Below, one piece after another: positions 9,295-20,329 of a stretch of DNA of 64,000 nucleotides. The DNA lies in the NCBI RefSeq assembly GCF_902686445.1, contig NC_062216.1, positions 9,135,084 through 9,199,083 on the forward strand, read 5' to 3'. The notes beneath the pieces are model-generated. The model ran no database searches and was not told the origin of the DNA. It was given only the letters and a program-made list of their open reading frames with translations. Positions within the stretch are counted from its first letter, which is position 1. Every line of letters begins with the position of its first letter. The stretch is from Sciurus carolinensis. Lineage: Eukaryota; Chordata; Mammalia; Rodentia; Sciuridae. The position numbers were made by a program, and so were the translations under genes.

Positions 9295-12200
9295 ATGAAC
9301 CAAATGACCGGGAATACAAATCATATCTCAATAATAACCCTGAATGTTAATGGCCTGAATTCATCAATCAAAAGACATAAACTGGCAGATTGGATTAAAA
9401 AGAAAGATCCAACAATATGTTGCCTGCAAGAGACTCACCTCATAGAAAGAGATACCCATAGACTAAAGGTGAAAGGATGGGGAAAAACATACCATGCACA
9501 TGGACTCAGCAAAAAAGCTGGAGTATCCATCCTCATTTCAGATAATGTGGACTTCAAGCCAATGTTAGTCAGAAGGGATAAAGAAGGACATTTCATACTG
9601 CTTAAGGGAAGCATAAATCAGCAAGATATAAAAATCATAAACATCTATGCCCCAAACAGTGGCGCATCCATGTATGTTAAACAAATCCTTCTCAATTTTA
9701 GGAACCAAATAGACCATAACACAATAATACTAGGTGATTTTAACACGCCTCTCTCACCACTGAACAGATCTTCCAAACAAAAATTGAACAAAGAAACCAT
9801 AGATCTCAATAACACAATCAATAATTTAGACTTAACAGACATTATAGAATATACCATCCAACCAAGAGCGAATACACTTTCTTCTCAGCAGCACATGGAT
9901 CCTTCTCTAAAATAGACCATATATTATGCCACAAAACTAATGTCAGCAAATACAAGAAGATAGAGACACTACCTTGTATTCTATCAGATCATAATGGATT
10001 GAAGTTAGAAATAAATGAAAGAGTAAAAAACAGAAACTACTCCAACACCTGGAGATTAAACAATATGCTATTATATGATGAATGGATAACAGAAGATATT
10101 AGGAAGGAAATTTAAAAATTCTTAGAGGTAAACGAGAACAAAGAAGCATCATATCAAAATTTCTGGGACACTATGAAAGCAGTACTTAGAGGAAGATTTA
10201 TTTCATGGAGCACATTTAATAAAAGAAGTAAAACTCAACAAATAAACGACCTAACACTACAGCTCAAAGCCCTAGAAAAAGAAGAACAGACCAACACCAA
10301 AGTAGTAGAAGACAGGAAATAGTCAAACTCAGAGCTGAAATCAACGAAATTGAAACGAAAGAAACAATACAAAAAATTGACAAAATAAATAGTTGGTTCT
10401 TCGAAAAAATAAACAAAATTGATAAACCTTTAGCCACACTAACAAAGAGAAGACGAGAGAAAACCCAAATCACTAAAATTCGGAATGAACAAGGAAATAT
10501 CACAACAGACACGACTGAAATACAAAACATAATTAGAAGCTATTTTGAAAATCTATACTCCAACAAAATAGAAAATTTCGAAGACATCAACAGGTTTCTA
10601 GAGACATATGAATTGCCTAAACTGAACGAGGAGGACATACACAATTTAAATAGACCAATTTCAAGTAATGAAATAGAAGAAGTCATCACTAGCCTACCAA
10701 CAAAGAAAAGTCCAGGACCAGATGGGTTCTCAGCCGAGTTCTACAAAACCTTTAAAGAAGAGCTCATTCCAATACTTCTCAAAGTATTCTATAAAATAGA
10801 AGAGGAGGGAACCCTCCCAAACTCATTCTATGAAGCCAATATTACCCTGATACCTAAACCAGACAGAGACACATCGAGGAAAGAAAATTTCAGACCAATA
10901 TCCTTAATGAACATCGACACAAAAATTCTCAACAAAATTTTAGCAAATCGCATACAAAAACATATTAAAAAGATAGTGCACCATGATCAAGTGGGTTTCA
11001 TTCCAGGGATGCAAGGTTGGTTCAACATCAGGAAATCAATAAATGTCATTCACCATATCAATAGACTTAAAGTCAAGAATCACATGATTATTTCGATAGA
11101 TGCAGAAAAAGCATTTGATAAAATACAGCACCCCTTCATGCTCAAAACACTAGAAAAAATAGGGATAGTGGGAACATTCCTTAACATTGTAAAGGCCATC
11201 TACGCTAAGCCCATGGCTAATATCATTCTAAATGGTGAAAAACTGAAAGCATTCCCTCTAAAAACTGGAACAAGGCAGGGATGCCCTCTTTTACCACTTC
11301 TATTCAATATCGTCCTTGAAACTCTAGCCAGAGCAATTAGACAGACCAAAGAAATTAAAGGGATACGAATTGGAAAAGAAGAACTCAAACTATCCCTATT
11401 TGCTGATGATATGATTGTATACTTAGAGGAACCAGGAAATTCCACCAGAAAACTTTTAGATCTCATAAGTGAATTCAGTAAAGTAGCGGGATATAAGATC
11501 AATGCACATAAATCTAAGGCATTTTTATACATAAGCGATGAAGCTTCAGAAACAGAAATCAGGAAAACTACCCCATTCACAATAGCTTCGAAAAAAATAA
11601 AATACTTGGGAATCAATCTCACAAAAGAGGCGAAAGACCTCTACAATGAGAACTACAGAACACTAAAGAAAGAAATTAAAGAAAACCTCAGAAGATGGAA
11701 AGACCTCCCATGTTCTTGGATAGGAAGAATTAATATTGTCAAAATGGCCATACTACCAAAAGTGCTATACAGATTCAATGCAATTCCAATTAAAATCCCA
11801 ATGATGTACCTTGCAGAAATAGAGCAAGCAATTATGAAATTCATCTGGAAGAATAAAAAACCCAGAATAGCTAAAGCAATCCTTGGCAGAAAGAGTGAAG
11901 CAGGGGGTATTGCAATACCAGATCTTCAACTCTACTACAAAGCAATAGTAACAAAAACGGCATGGTATTGGTACCAAAATAGAAAGGTGGATCAATGGTA
12001 CAGAATAGAGGACACAGACACAAACACAAATAAATACAATTTTCTCATACTAGACAAAGGGGCCAAAAATATGCAATGGAGAAGAGATAGCCTCTTCAAC
12101 AAATGGTGCTGGGAGAATTGGAAATCCATATGCAACAGAATGAAACTAAACCCATATCTCTCACCATGCACGAAACTAAACTCAAAATGAATTAAGGATC

Positions 12201-13125
12201 TCGGAATCAGACCAGAGACCTTGCATCTTATAGAAGAAAAAGTAGGTCCAGAGCTTCAACATGTCGGCCTAGGACCAGACTTCCTCAACAGGACTCCCGT
12301 AGCACAAGAAATAAAAGCAAGAATTAATAACTGGGATAGATTCAAACTAAAAAGCTTTCTCTCAGCAAAGGAAACTATCAGCAATGCGAAGAAAGAGCCT
12401 ACAGAGTGGGAGAAAATCTTTGCCAATCATACTTCAGATAGAGCACTAATCTCCAGAATCTATAAAGAACTCAAAAAACTCTACACCAAGAATGCAAATA
12501 ATCCAATTGACAAATGGGCTAAGGAAATGAATAGACACTTCACAGAAGAAGATCTACAAGCAATCAACAACATATGGAAAAATGTTCAACATCTCTAGTA
12601 ATAAGAGAAATGCAAATCAAAACCACCCTAAGATTCCATCTCACCCCAATTAGAATGGCGATTGTCAAGAATACAAGCAACAACAGGTGTTGGCGAGGAT
12701 GTGGGGAGAAAGGTACACTCTTACATTGCTGGTGGGGCTGCAAATTAGTGCAGCCACTCTGGAAAGCAGTGTGGAGACTCCTTAGAAAACTTGGAATGGA
12801 ACCACCATTTGACCCAGCTATCCCACTCCTTGGCCTATACCCAAAGGTCTTAAAATCAGCATATTACAGAGATACAGCCACATCAATGTTCATAGCTGCT
12901 CAGTTCACAATAGCCAGATTGTGGAACCAACCTAGATGTCCTTCAATTGATGAATGGATAAAGAAACTGTGGCATATATATACAATGGAATATTACTCAG
13001 CCATAAAGAATGATAAAATTATGGCATTTGCAGGCAAATGGATGAAACTGGAGAATATCATGCTAAGTGAGATAAGCCAATCTCAAAAAACCAATGGACG
13101 AATGATATCGCTAATAAGTGGATGA
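9295..13125 (+). pseudogene. L1 ORF2 (endonuclease-reverse transcriptase), multiply broken
   Basis: ORF2p nicks target DNA and reverse-transcribes L1 RNA. Endonuclease residues visible from 9295: N17 (TLNVNGL), E46 (QETHL), Y118 (NIYAPN), D148 and N150 (LGDFN). A frameshift near 9870 precedes the catalytic SDH (9984-9992). A nonsense TAA is at 10113-10115 and a second frameshift near 10300. The reverse transcriptase follows, with PGPDGF and the FADD catalytic motif at 11399-11410. A TGA replaces a Trp codon at 12188-12190. A third frameshift lies near 12565-12575, before the C-terminal Cys-rich segment (CWRGCG...HCWWGC, about 12688-12745). The final stop at 13123-13125 is in the normal place. 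No lesion is shared with the old L1M. Confidence 0.95.
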
Positions 13126-13267
13126 TGACACATAATGGGAGGTGGGAGGGGTTAGTGTTAGGGTTAGAGTTAGGGTTAGGGAGGGGGCAAGAATGGAGGA
13201 AGGAAGGACTGTATAGAGGGAAAAGAGGGGTGGGAGGGGTGGGAGGGGTGAGGGGGAAGGGGAAAAA
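13126..13267 (+). repeat. G-rich, telomere-like tract in the L1 3' UTR
   Basis: Several TTAGGG or near-TTAGGG units (about 13150-13182) run into GGGAGGGG-type purine blocks up to 13262. G-rich polypurine tracts are usual in L1 3' UTRs and can form quadruplexes; the telomere-like wording is particular here. The antisense L1 copy at 54780-55192 carries the same tract as CCCTAA-like units. Confidence 0.9.
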
Positions 13268-13387
13268 AAGAATGAATCAAACAACATTACCCTATGTAAA
13301 TTTATGATTACACAAATGGTATGCCTTTACGCCATGTACAAACAGAGAAACAACATGTATCCCATTTGTTTACAATAATTTAAAAAA

Positions 13388-13400
13388 AAACTGTGAATTT
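13388..13400. repeat. Right target-site duplication of the 7-kb L1
   Basis: An exact copy of the 13-mer at 6327-6339, starting within the A-tail. Confidence 0.95.
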
Positions 13401-14110
13401 TTATAGACTCTTAAGTTTGTGCTCCTTTTTACTCCTGAATTTTTGTACCATTTTTCTTTTTTCTATATTCAGTCTTCTCAAAAATTTGTCAAGTATTTTG
13501 ATTTTTCTTAAATTTCATGTTATTATTTTATCTAATTGATGTTGACTTAGAGTTAGTTTATCTAGAAATCTACCACTTTTTTCTTTGTTCATTTCTTCTA
13601 TTTGGTACTATATTATTTCTATTTTAAATATGTCCTTATTTGCTTTATTAAGCTTCTGATAATGGTACACTAACACACTCTCTCTCTATCTCTCTCTACC
13701 TTTGAAAAATCTCTATTTCACCCCCATCCTTTAAAGATATAAAGTGGCAGTGAGTTTCTTTTAGTTAATCGACAATGTCATTCCATTTTCTCTGGCTTCA
13801 ATTGTTGCTACTGAAAAGTCAGCTATCAGTCTTGCTGCCACTTCTTTGAAGATATCATGTTTTCTCTCTGGTTGCTTTTAAGATCTTTTCATTGTTTTAG
13901 GTCTTCTAAGCTTCTTTGTAATCTCAGTGCAGATGTTTTTGTATTGAACCAGTTTGTGATCCAGAGTTTTATGTTTGTAGTTTGCTGCCTTTCATGATTT
14001 CTAGAAAATTTGTAGCCTTTTTTTTCTTCTTCTTCTTATATTGCTGCCATCCCATTTCCTTTCCTCTCCTTATGGAAATGCAATTAAATATATGTTGGAC
14101 TTTTTCACTA

Positions 14111-14141
<31 letters not shown>

Positions 14142-14700
14142 GCAGTGCTGGGGATTGAACCCAGGGCCTTGTGCTTGCAAGGCAAGCACTCTTCCAACTT
14201 AGCTACATCCCCAGGCCTCACTATATATCTTAATTGATCTTTTTGCTTCTGTGTGACACCTGGGAAAATATTCAGACCTATCTTCAAGGAAATCAGTTTT
14301 CTCTTCAGCTATGTCTATTGTACTGGTGAACCCATCCACTGAGCTTTTAATTTCAATATTGTGTGCATCCCTTCCAGCTCTGCTTGATCCTTTTTCTATT
14401 AAATTTAATCTTGGATGTTCTTATTTGTTTTCCCATAGATATATTTGAGCTTATCTTTTATTTATTTAAGTATAGCAAGCAGAACTGTTTTATTGTGCCT
14501 GACAACTCTAATTCCTGTTGGAATTCCAGTACTCCAAATGTGTGGCCCTCATCCTCTTGTTTCTTCTGGTTCTCCATCAGTGCTTGTTTCTCCTTTTGCA
14601 TTTGTTACCTTCATGTTCTTCTATTGTACCAGAAACAATTATTTCTAGAAAGCATTTTATGCCTTGGGTAAAGCTTCTTTCTCAAGAGGATTTGCTTTGT
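13401..14700 (-). mobile_element. Ancient L1M, antisense, continued
   Basis: AT-rich sequence resumes the antisense LINE broken by the 7-kb L1. It has L1M-like wording (for example 'gtcttctcaaaaatttgtc', 'ctgacaactctaattcctg') but no open frame. An ID SINE splits it at 14114. Its right edge is uncertain. Confidence 0.55.
14114..14217 (-). mobile_element. ID SINE, antisense, with target-site duplication
   Basis: A T-run of more than 20 bases precedes 'ggggattgaacccagggcc' and the rest of the ID body. The duplication tcactatat is at 14105-14113 and 14218-14226. Confidence 0.92.
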
Positions 14701-14887
14701 GCCCACCTGGTATGGAGACCCTAACAGCCCAGGAACTTCTTGAGGCTTCCTAGACCAAGGCTATATAAACCCAGAGTAGAAATCCCTTCAAAAGTCAGTT
14801 TACCTTCCTGCTGAGGATATGGCCCTTTGAGTTTCTGATTTTGGTTATCATTCAAACTATCTTTTCCTGGGAACTTTTCTTCTTCCT

Positions 14888-15002
14888 TTTTTTTTTTTTT
14901 TTTTTTTTTTTTTGTGGGGTATGGGGTGCGTACTGCGGATTTAACCCAGGGCCTCACACATGCTAGGCAGGTATTCTACCACTGAGTTACCTCCTCAGTC
15001 CT
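14888..15002 (-). mobile_element. ID-type SINE, antisense
   Basis: A T-run and 'ggatttaacccagggcc', 'catgctaggcaggtattc', 'accactgagttacctcc' mark a diverged tRNA-like body. Confidence 0.85.
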
Positions 15003-15352
15003 CTTCCTAAAGTACCCCAAATCACACGATGTTCCCAGTGGAGAAATCCTTAGCTTTAAAAAAAGGATAAGACAATAATGTGGGAGTTCTTTCTTTTTAA
15101 TAACAGTCCCCATGATATCAAGAAACTCCTTCTCTTTTTAAGTCAAAGTGACATATTATGGCAGTTTCCTTAGGAAATAGTTTATGAAATACCAACAGTG
15201 TGTAATTCAGGAAATACTTATTCAGGGTCTGCTATGGGCCAAGTACTATGGTTCTAGGAATTAAGTGGTGAGAAATACAGAAGTCAGCCCTCCAGTGATG
15301 ACCTAATTTCTTTCCTGGATGTAATTGGTGGATTTTGGTTTATAACTGTATG
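15003..15352. other. Intergenic DNA with L2-like piece
   Basis: Bases 15186-15300 read like the widespread L2 3' phrase ('aaatacttattcagggtctgc', 'gtactatggttctagg'). The rest is unassigned and has no gene. Confidence 0.45.
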
Positions 15353-15366
15353 AAAAAGAAATTATC

Positions 15367-15415
15367 TGCACGGCCCTGGGTTTGATCCCCAGCACCAAAA
15401 AAAAAAAAAAAAAAA
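15367..15415 (+). mobile_element. Minimal 5'-truncated ID SINE insertion
   Basis: Only about 30 bp of ID 3' end remain (B-box 'gggtttgatcccc' and 'agcacc'), followed by poly(A). The insertion is flanked by an exact 14-bp duplication, aaaaagaaattatc, at 15353-15366 and 15416-15429. Confidence 0.9.
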
Positions 15416-15640
15416 AAAAAGAAATTATCATGCATCCATTCACTACTATTCCTCCAAGAGCTTAAAGCCTGTTTGGGGACAAAACATGAAATGGCCTGAG
15501 TGGATTCAGACCTACAGGGAAGACTCATAGACACCTTAGGTGTCATGTGTCCACACTTGTTTCTTGCCCCTTGACTGTGAGATGGCATGTTATCCCCATC
15601 TTACAACTTAGAGACTAGGGTGTAAGGACATTCTCTTTCT

Positions 15641-15754
15641 TTTTTTTTTTTTTTTTTTTTTTTTCTTTTTTTTCTTTTTTGGGTGCTGGAGATCGACAGG
15701 GCCTTATGCTTGCATAGGCAAGCACTCTACTGACTGAGCTATCTCCCCAGCCCC
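15641..15754 (-). mobile_element. ID SINE, antisense, with target-site duplication
   Basis: A T-rich tail leads into an ID body with a small deletion at the B box ('gatcgacagggcc'). The duplication cattctctttct is at 15629-15640 and 15755-15766. Confidence 0.9.
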
Positions 15755-15774
15755 CATTCTCTTTCTTAAAGGTG

Positions 15775-16285
15775 ACTTCACAATAGCTCCCACAGATCAT
15801 CACCTCCTGGTACCCCCACACACTCCCTGTGCTATCCCCTCCCTTTGAGAAGTTGGAAATAGTGGCTCACTTCTAATCAAGAGAACCCAGCAAAAGGGGA
15901 AGGCAGATCACTTCTGAGATTAGCTTACCAAAGATTGCAACTTCCATCTCCCACTCTCTCCTTCTCTCCAGCTCTCTGCACTGCTCCTTCTGCTGTTGCA
16001 AGCAGTCACATCATGAGGTACCCAGGAGGGCTTATCACAAGAAACTGAAGTCTCCAGTTGGTCAGTCCATGAGGACGTGAAACCTGCCAAAGGCCATGAG
16101 GTCAAGCAATAGAGCAGATCCTCCACCCAGCCAAGCCTTCAGATGAGACTGCATGAAAGACCCTAAGCCAGAAGATCCAGCTGAGTCACAGTCAGATTCT
16201 GGACCCAAGGGTAGTGAGAGATAATGCTGTTTTAAGGCATTAAGTGTTAGGATAATGTGTTACTCAATAATCAGTAGCCAATACA
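15775..16285 (+). mobile_element. MLT1-like MaLR LTR, old
   Basis: The block order fits an old MaLR LTR on the + strand: 'ctccagctctctgcactg', 'caagccttcagatgagac', 'gaccctaagccagaag', then 'gttttaaggcattaagtg' and 'aataatcagtagccaatac'. It is strongly diverged, with no clear ends. Confidence 0.55.
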
Positions 16286-16339
16286 CACTCAATATGAGGC
16301 AATCCAAGACCACACTGTCTTCCAGGACATGGTTATTGA

Positions 16340-16695
16340 ATAGTTAGGATCTAGAATGTCCCCAAAGGCCCATGTATTACAGGCTTGGTCCTCAGCTTGG
16401 TGCATTGGGAGAAGGTGGAACCCTTAAGAAGTTGGTCCCAGTAGGAGGAAGTTAGGTCATTGTGGAGTGCCATGGAAAGGGACATTGGGACTTCAGTCCC
16501 TTCCTGTCTTTCTCTTTGCTTCCATGACACAGTCACCATGAGCTTCCCCATCACATCTTCCCATCCTGCTTCACCAGTGGCTTAAGAGCAACATGGACTG
16601 TAACCTCTAAAGCAGTGAACCAAAATAGACCTTTTCTCCTTGCAAGATGATTATCTCAGGTATTTTGTTACAGCAACAGAAAGCTGACAAACACA
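16340..16695 (+). mobile_element. MaLR-type LTR
   Basis: 'gaatgtccccaaaggccc' at the left, 'tgcttccatgacacagtc' in the middle and 'cagtgaaccaaaatagacc', 'tatctcaggtattttgttac' at the right follow the order of a rodent-lineage MaLR LTR. The piece at 43079 is the 3' part of a related LTR. Confidence 0.7.
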
Positions 16696-16799
16696 ATTAT
16701 ACACTAACAACCACATCCTTGGGTGAGGTACTTTTGAGTGGGAATCTTAAGAACAGTATGACCAACATATGTCAAATAGAAGTAGGGATAAATTTGTCC

Positions 16800-16905
16800 T
16801 TAAGACTCAATTAATCCTACTTTCTCATTTTATAGTCAAGGAAGCTGAGAGATTGAGTGACTATCCTAGTGCCCTAGTGCCCATTTGAATAGGGTCAAGG
16901 CTAGA
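16800..16905 (-). mobile_element. MIR-like fragment, antisense
   Basis: 'tctcattttatagtcaagg', 'aagctgagagattgagtgac' follow the reverse-strand MIR 3' half. Confidence 0.55.
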
Positions 16906-17834
16906 ACCCTATTTGTTTCCCCATCCAGAGGTCTTTATGCTGCTTCATGCTTGGGTGTTGTTTACCAATGTGTTTTGCATGAATGTCTACATGTGTTACT
17001 TTTTAAATAATGAATACTTGCTGCAGGGATCTAAAACCAAGGACACTTTGTCCTTGCAGGTCACAGTGAAGGACAATTGCTCAATGAAATGCGCAGTATG
17101 GAATCAGTAGGAACGTGGACAAGGGGTTGCCTGAATGCTTCGTGAAAAGGAAGTGGAGCGCCAGGAGATTGTATTTGAGCCACATGTTGCTAGTTATGAA
17201 AGCTGGATGAAGCAGTTTGTCAGCAGAGAATTGCAGCTGTCTTGTGACTCCTGGAATGTGTTCAGAATCTAAAGGAGATTTTCTCTGTCCTCGGCCTGCC
17301 TCCTTCACAGGCCGCAGTGTTACAGATGCCCACTAGAGGTCAGCACGTACCCCAGAAAAGCAGGGGCTTCGCGTTGTGGGAAGATTCCCCACCTGGATAT
17401 ATTTTGTCTAAATCAATCTGGTTCCCAGTCTTTATTTATAAAAGATACAAATAATAGCCACAAGATATAATAATAGCCACAAGACATAAGATAACAATGT
17501 CTTACAATGCCAGTTTTCCTCTCCCTAATTTTAAAAATTTAACCGTTTTAGGGAAATGTGAAATAGGAGGTGTTTTTGTTTTTAATGCTAAAAAGTGAAA
17601 AAGAAAGAAAGAAGGGAGTTGGGAAGGAAAGGAAAAAAGAAAAGAAGGGAAGGAGCAAACTCTCCCTTCAGGAAAGACAGTTTTTTACAATATTTTTCTT
17701 CAAAGTAAGACAGGCATGTGTCACTGGAGAGAGTTTCCTAATTGATCCTGGGTGGGGAGAACGGAAGGCCTGCTGGAGAACCCCAGCTCAGACAAGCTCC
17801 GAGTCACATCTTCCACCCCCACCACACACGCCTC
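16906..17834. other. Intergenic DNA without recognised gene
   Basis: This is mostly unassigned. A purine-rich GA/GAAA tract lies at 17596-17657. 17327-17341 holds a weak CTCF-like string with a mismatch in the core. Short open frames here have no recognisable content. Confidence 0.5.
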
Positions 17835-17915
17835 TTCTGTGCTGGAGGTTGAACTCCATGGGAGCTGCTCCATGCTGGGCAGGCTCTTTACCACTGAGCG
17901 ACCCCCTTCCCCCAT
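17835..17915 (-). mobile_element. Old ID-type SINE, antisense
   Basis: 'tgctggaggttgaactcc', 'catgctgggcaggctc' and 'taccactgagcgacccc' show a diverged tRNA-like body. Confidence 0.65.
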
Positions 17916-18194
17916 CTACTCACATTTTCTTGCCGATGACAAATGCTTGGAAGTTGGCACAGTAGCAGTGTTTGACATTAGCTGAATTTCTATGTCTACT
18001 CACAGTGGGGTGCCACAGGCTTGTGGGGAGGAGGTAAGAGGCCCATTCAAAATGAATCTAATCACCTTGGCCAGGTTGTCACAGCCTTGTAGTCAGGGAC
18101 TCTGTGGCATATGTCACCTTTTTTCTCCAGTCACTATAGAGTTTGGCACATAGTATAAGTGGGTTGATAACAATGTATTAAAAAACAAGAAGTA

Positions 18195-18425
18195 ATTGGG
18201 CACGGAGGTGCATGCCTATAATCCCAGCTATTTAGGAGTCTGAGGAAAGAGGATCAAAAGTTCAAGGCCAGTCTGGGCAGTTTGGAGAGACCCTGTATCA
18301 TAGTGAAATTGAAAGGACTGGGAATGTAGTTCAACGGTAGAGCACTTGCCTAGATGCACAAGGTTCTGGGTTTGATTCCCAGCACAGCAGGTGGGAGGGA
18401 ATAGCCACCAAGAAGTGCTGAAAAG
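18195..18425 (+). mobile_element. B1-ID dimeric SINE, sense
   Basis: A 7SL-derived B1 half ('tgcctataatcccagc', 'ttcaaggccagtctggg') is followed by an ID half ('gtagttcaacggtagagc', 'gggtttgattcccagc'). The B1-then-ID order is typical of squirrels. Confidence 0.9.
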
Positions 18426-18644
18426 CAACCTACTGAATAAAAAGCATCACTTTTCCAGTCTGTGATTCTCAAGATCCATAAGGAAATGGGCAGTGAGCTA
18501 TAATCCTGTGGTTTAGATACACAATGCTCAGATCAAGACGTTAACAACTGACAAAACGCAGAGGATTTGGGAAAAAATACTGTATGCGCACAGCCCATTG
18601 TGAAGGTCCACAGCAGGGCACGTTGGCAGCAGTAAAATTATTGA

Positions 18645-18658
18645 CCACAAGGTGGCGC
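18645..18658 (+). promoter_or_regulatory. CTCF-like motif
   Basis: CCACAAGGTGGCGC fits the core CTCF consensus CCASYAGRKGGCRS with one mismatch (A at the Y position). It lies in non-repeat sequence. Confidence 0.6.
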
Positions 18659-18792
18659 TGTTGCCTTAGAGTCGACCTTTCCCCCTTTGCCTGGTAGCCA
18701 AAGCGACCAGCTTTAATCCTAATTGTTGAGGCTAACTGGTCTCCAGGTTTGCTTTAATTAATAAATCTGAGAAGTGAAAAAAGTGATAGAAA

Positions 18793-18866
18793 GCTAGAGA
18801 TGTAGCTAGCATGCACAAAGCCCTGGGCATATCCCCAATACCAAAAAAAAAAAAAAAAAAAAAAAA
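18793..18866 (+). mobile_element. ID SINE fragment, sense, with poly(A)
   Basis: A short 'agatgtagctagcatgc' joins to 'aaagccctgggcatatcccc' and a 25-bp A-run. The A and B boxes are both damaged by internal deletion. Confidence 0.75.
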
Positions 18867-19214
18867 GATAAAATCACAGCCAGACTTAACCTCGGAAACT
18901 CAATTTGGTTTTAGCAGAGATGAAGAGAGAAAGTTCACAGCAGCTCAACTCTTGTTTTAGGCAGGACCACCTGGCTAGAAGGTGAAGCGTATTCTGTCTG
19001 GGCTCTTCTGTCTTGCTGTCTCTGTTCTGTTGGGTCATTGGTGAGTCATGGCCACCGTCTTATTCCTTGGGGAAGGGAGGGCTGAGGGCTGAGTCTGTGC
19101 AGAGGGGCATGGAGAGGGCAGTTGACTGGACTCAACTCAGTTGCCAGACTGAGTTACAAGCTCTTGCACCTGCTATTGACTCGTTTTCAAAAGCAGGGAG
19201 TAGGGAAGGTTTAT

Positions 19215-19830
19215 GGTTTAAATGTAAGGTGTCCCCCAAAAGCCCACGTGAGGAGAGATGATTGGGTTAGGAGAGCCTTAACCCAACCGGTGAATTAAAG
19301 CCCAATGGGATTAATTGAGTAGTAACTGTGGGCAGGTGTGGCTGGAGGAGGTGGGCCTTGGGGGCGTGGCTTGGGATATATATTTTATATCTGCCAATAT
19401 CTCCCCCTCTTCCCCCTTCCCCTCCTCTCCCCCTCTCCCCCCTCCCCTCTTCCCCCTCCTCTTCCCCCTCTTCCTCCCCCCTCTTCCCCTTCTCTCCCCT
19501 TCTCTCTTCCTCCCTCTCTTCCTCTCTCCCTCTCCTCTTCTCTCTCTCTCCTTTCTCCCTCTCCCTCCCTCCCTCCCTCTCTCCCTCCCTCCCTTCCTCT
19601 CTCCCTCTCCCCTCCCCCTCCTCTTTTCTCTCTCACTCTCTCTTTCTCCCCTTCTTGAGCTGCTTCTCTCTGCCACACTCTTCCACCACGTTTTCCTGCC
19701 TCACCTTGAGCCCCGAGGAATGGAACCAGCTGTCCATGAAGCCCTGAAATAAACTTTTCCTTCTCTACAGTTGTTCTAGTCAGGTCTTTTAATAACAGCA
19801 GCAAAAAGCTAAGGAAAACAGACAGGTACC
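19215..19830 (+). mobile_element. MaLR-type LTR with expanded pyrimidine tract
   Basis: It begins 'ggtttaaatgtaaggtgtcc' and ends in 'aataacagcagcaaaaagc'. It has an 'ggaatggaaccagctgtcc' block and an AATAAA at 19749-19754. The usual CT-rich middle has grown to about 270 bp (see 19394). Confidence 0.75.
19394..19665 (+). repeat. 270-bp polypyrimidine (CT) tract
   Basis: The strand is almost wholly C and T, with a single A and no more than rare G. It leaves several overlapping Pro/Ser/Leu-rich and Arg/Glu/Gly-rich frames that are not genes. Confidence 0.97.
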
Positions 19831-20329
19831 AGGTACCTCTCATCAGCATTAGAATTCAGAAAGACCCAACTAGGCAGCAGCTGTCAGCTGTGGCCACTTA
19901 GATGACGCTGATTCTGCAATAACTGTAGAGACTCCACCTGGACCCAAATAAGTGCATGGCCCCAAGGCCAGCCGCCATTCTCTGGGCCCGGTGTCCTTTA
20001 CACCTGCCCTGGGCCCTGCCCAGCTCCTCCTCCCCACCACACTATGAGCTGCGGCTCCTTTTTTATGAAGGAGCGACACTGAAGGCCACGGTCCTGGCCG
20101 AGGGCTTGGAGCCAGGAAGAGGCGGCTCTGGTGTCTGGGTTTGAATGCCTGGTCCCTCTAGGCGGCCTGCCCGGCCTGGCCTGCACAGCCTCACCCACAG
20201 GCCTCGGCAAAGAGGTGGGGCCGACGGGTGCTGCCCGGGGTCTCTGTGAGGCGGCCCCACAGCAATGCTGCCGTCGTCGGAACTCTTACTACTCTTTTTA
20301 CTCTCAGGCAGTCAAACGGCATGGTTAAA
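19831..20329. other. Unique intergenic DNA
   Basis: GC-richer, non-repetitive sequence. I see no gene and no clear regulatory signal. Confidence 0.5.

Larger units (their letters stand above)
6340..13387 (+). mobile_element. Nearly full-length squirrel L1, inactivated
   Basis: In order it has a GC-rich 5' UTR (6340 to about 8173) with tandem repeats, ORF1 (8174-9219, one frameshift), a 75-bp spacer, ORF2 (9295-13125, three frameshifts and two nonsense codons), a G-rich 3' UTR and an A-tail. The 5' end 'gggggtttcaagatggcgg' looks like a true L1 start, and the exact 13-bp flanking duplication shows a full-length target-primed insertion into an older L1M. Three copies of the same 3' end in this window suggest a family that was active in this lineage. 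This copy cannot make intact ORF2 protein. Confidence 0.97.

Noticed and set aside
17327..17341. A fourth CTCF-like motif (CCACTAGAGGTCAGC)
   Set aside because: It has a T in the invariant GGC core, so the match is weak.
19311..19849. Several 100-150-codon frames rich in Pro/Ser/Leu or Arg/Glu/Gly
   Set aside because: They are translations of the 270-bp pyrimidine tract in an LTR and its complement.
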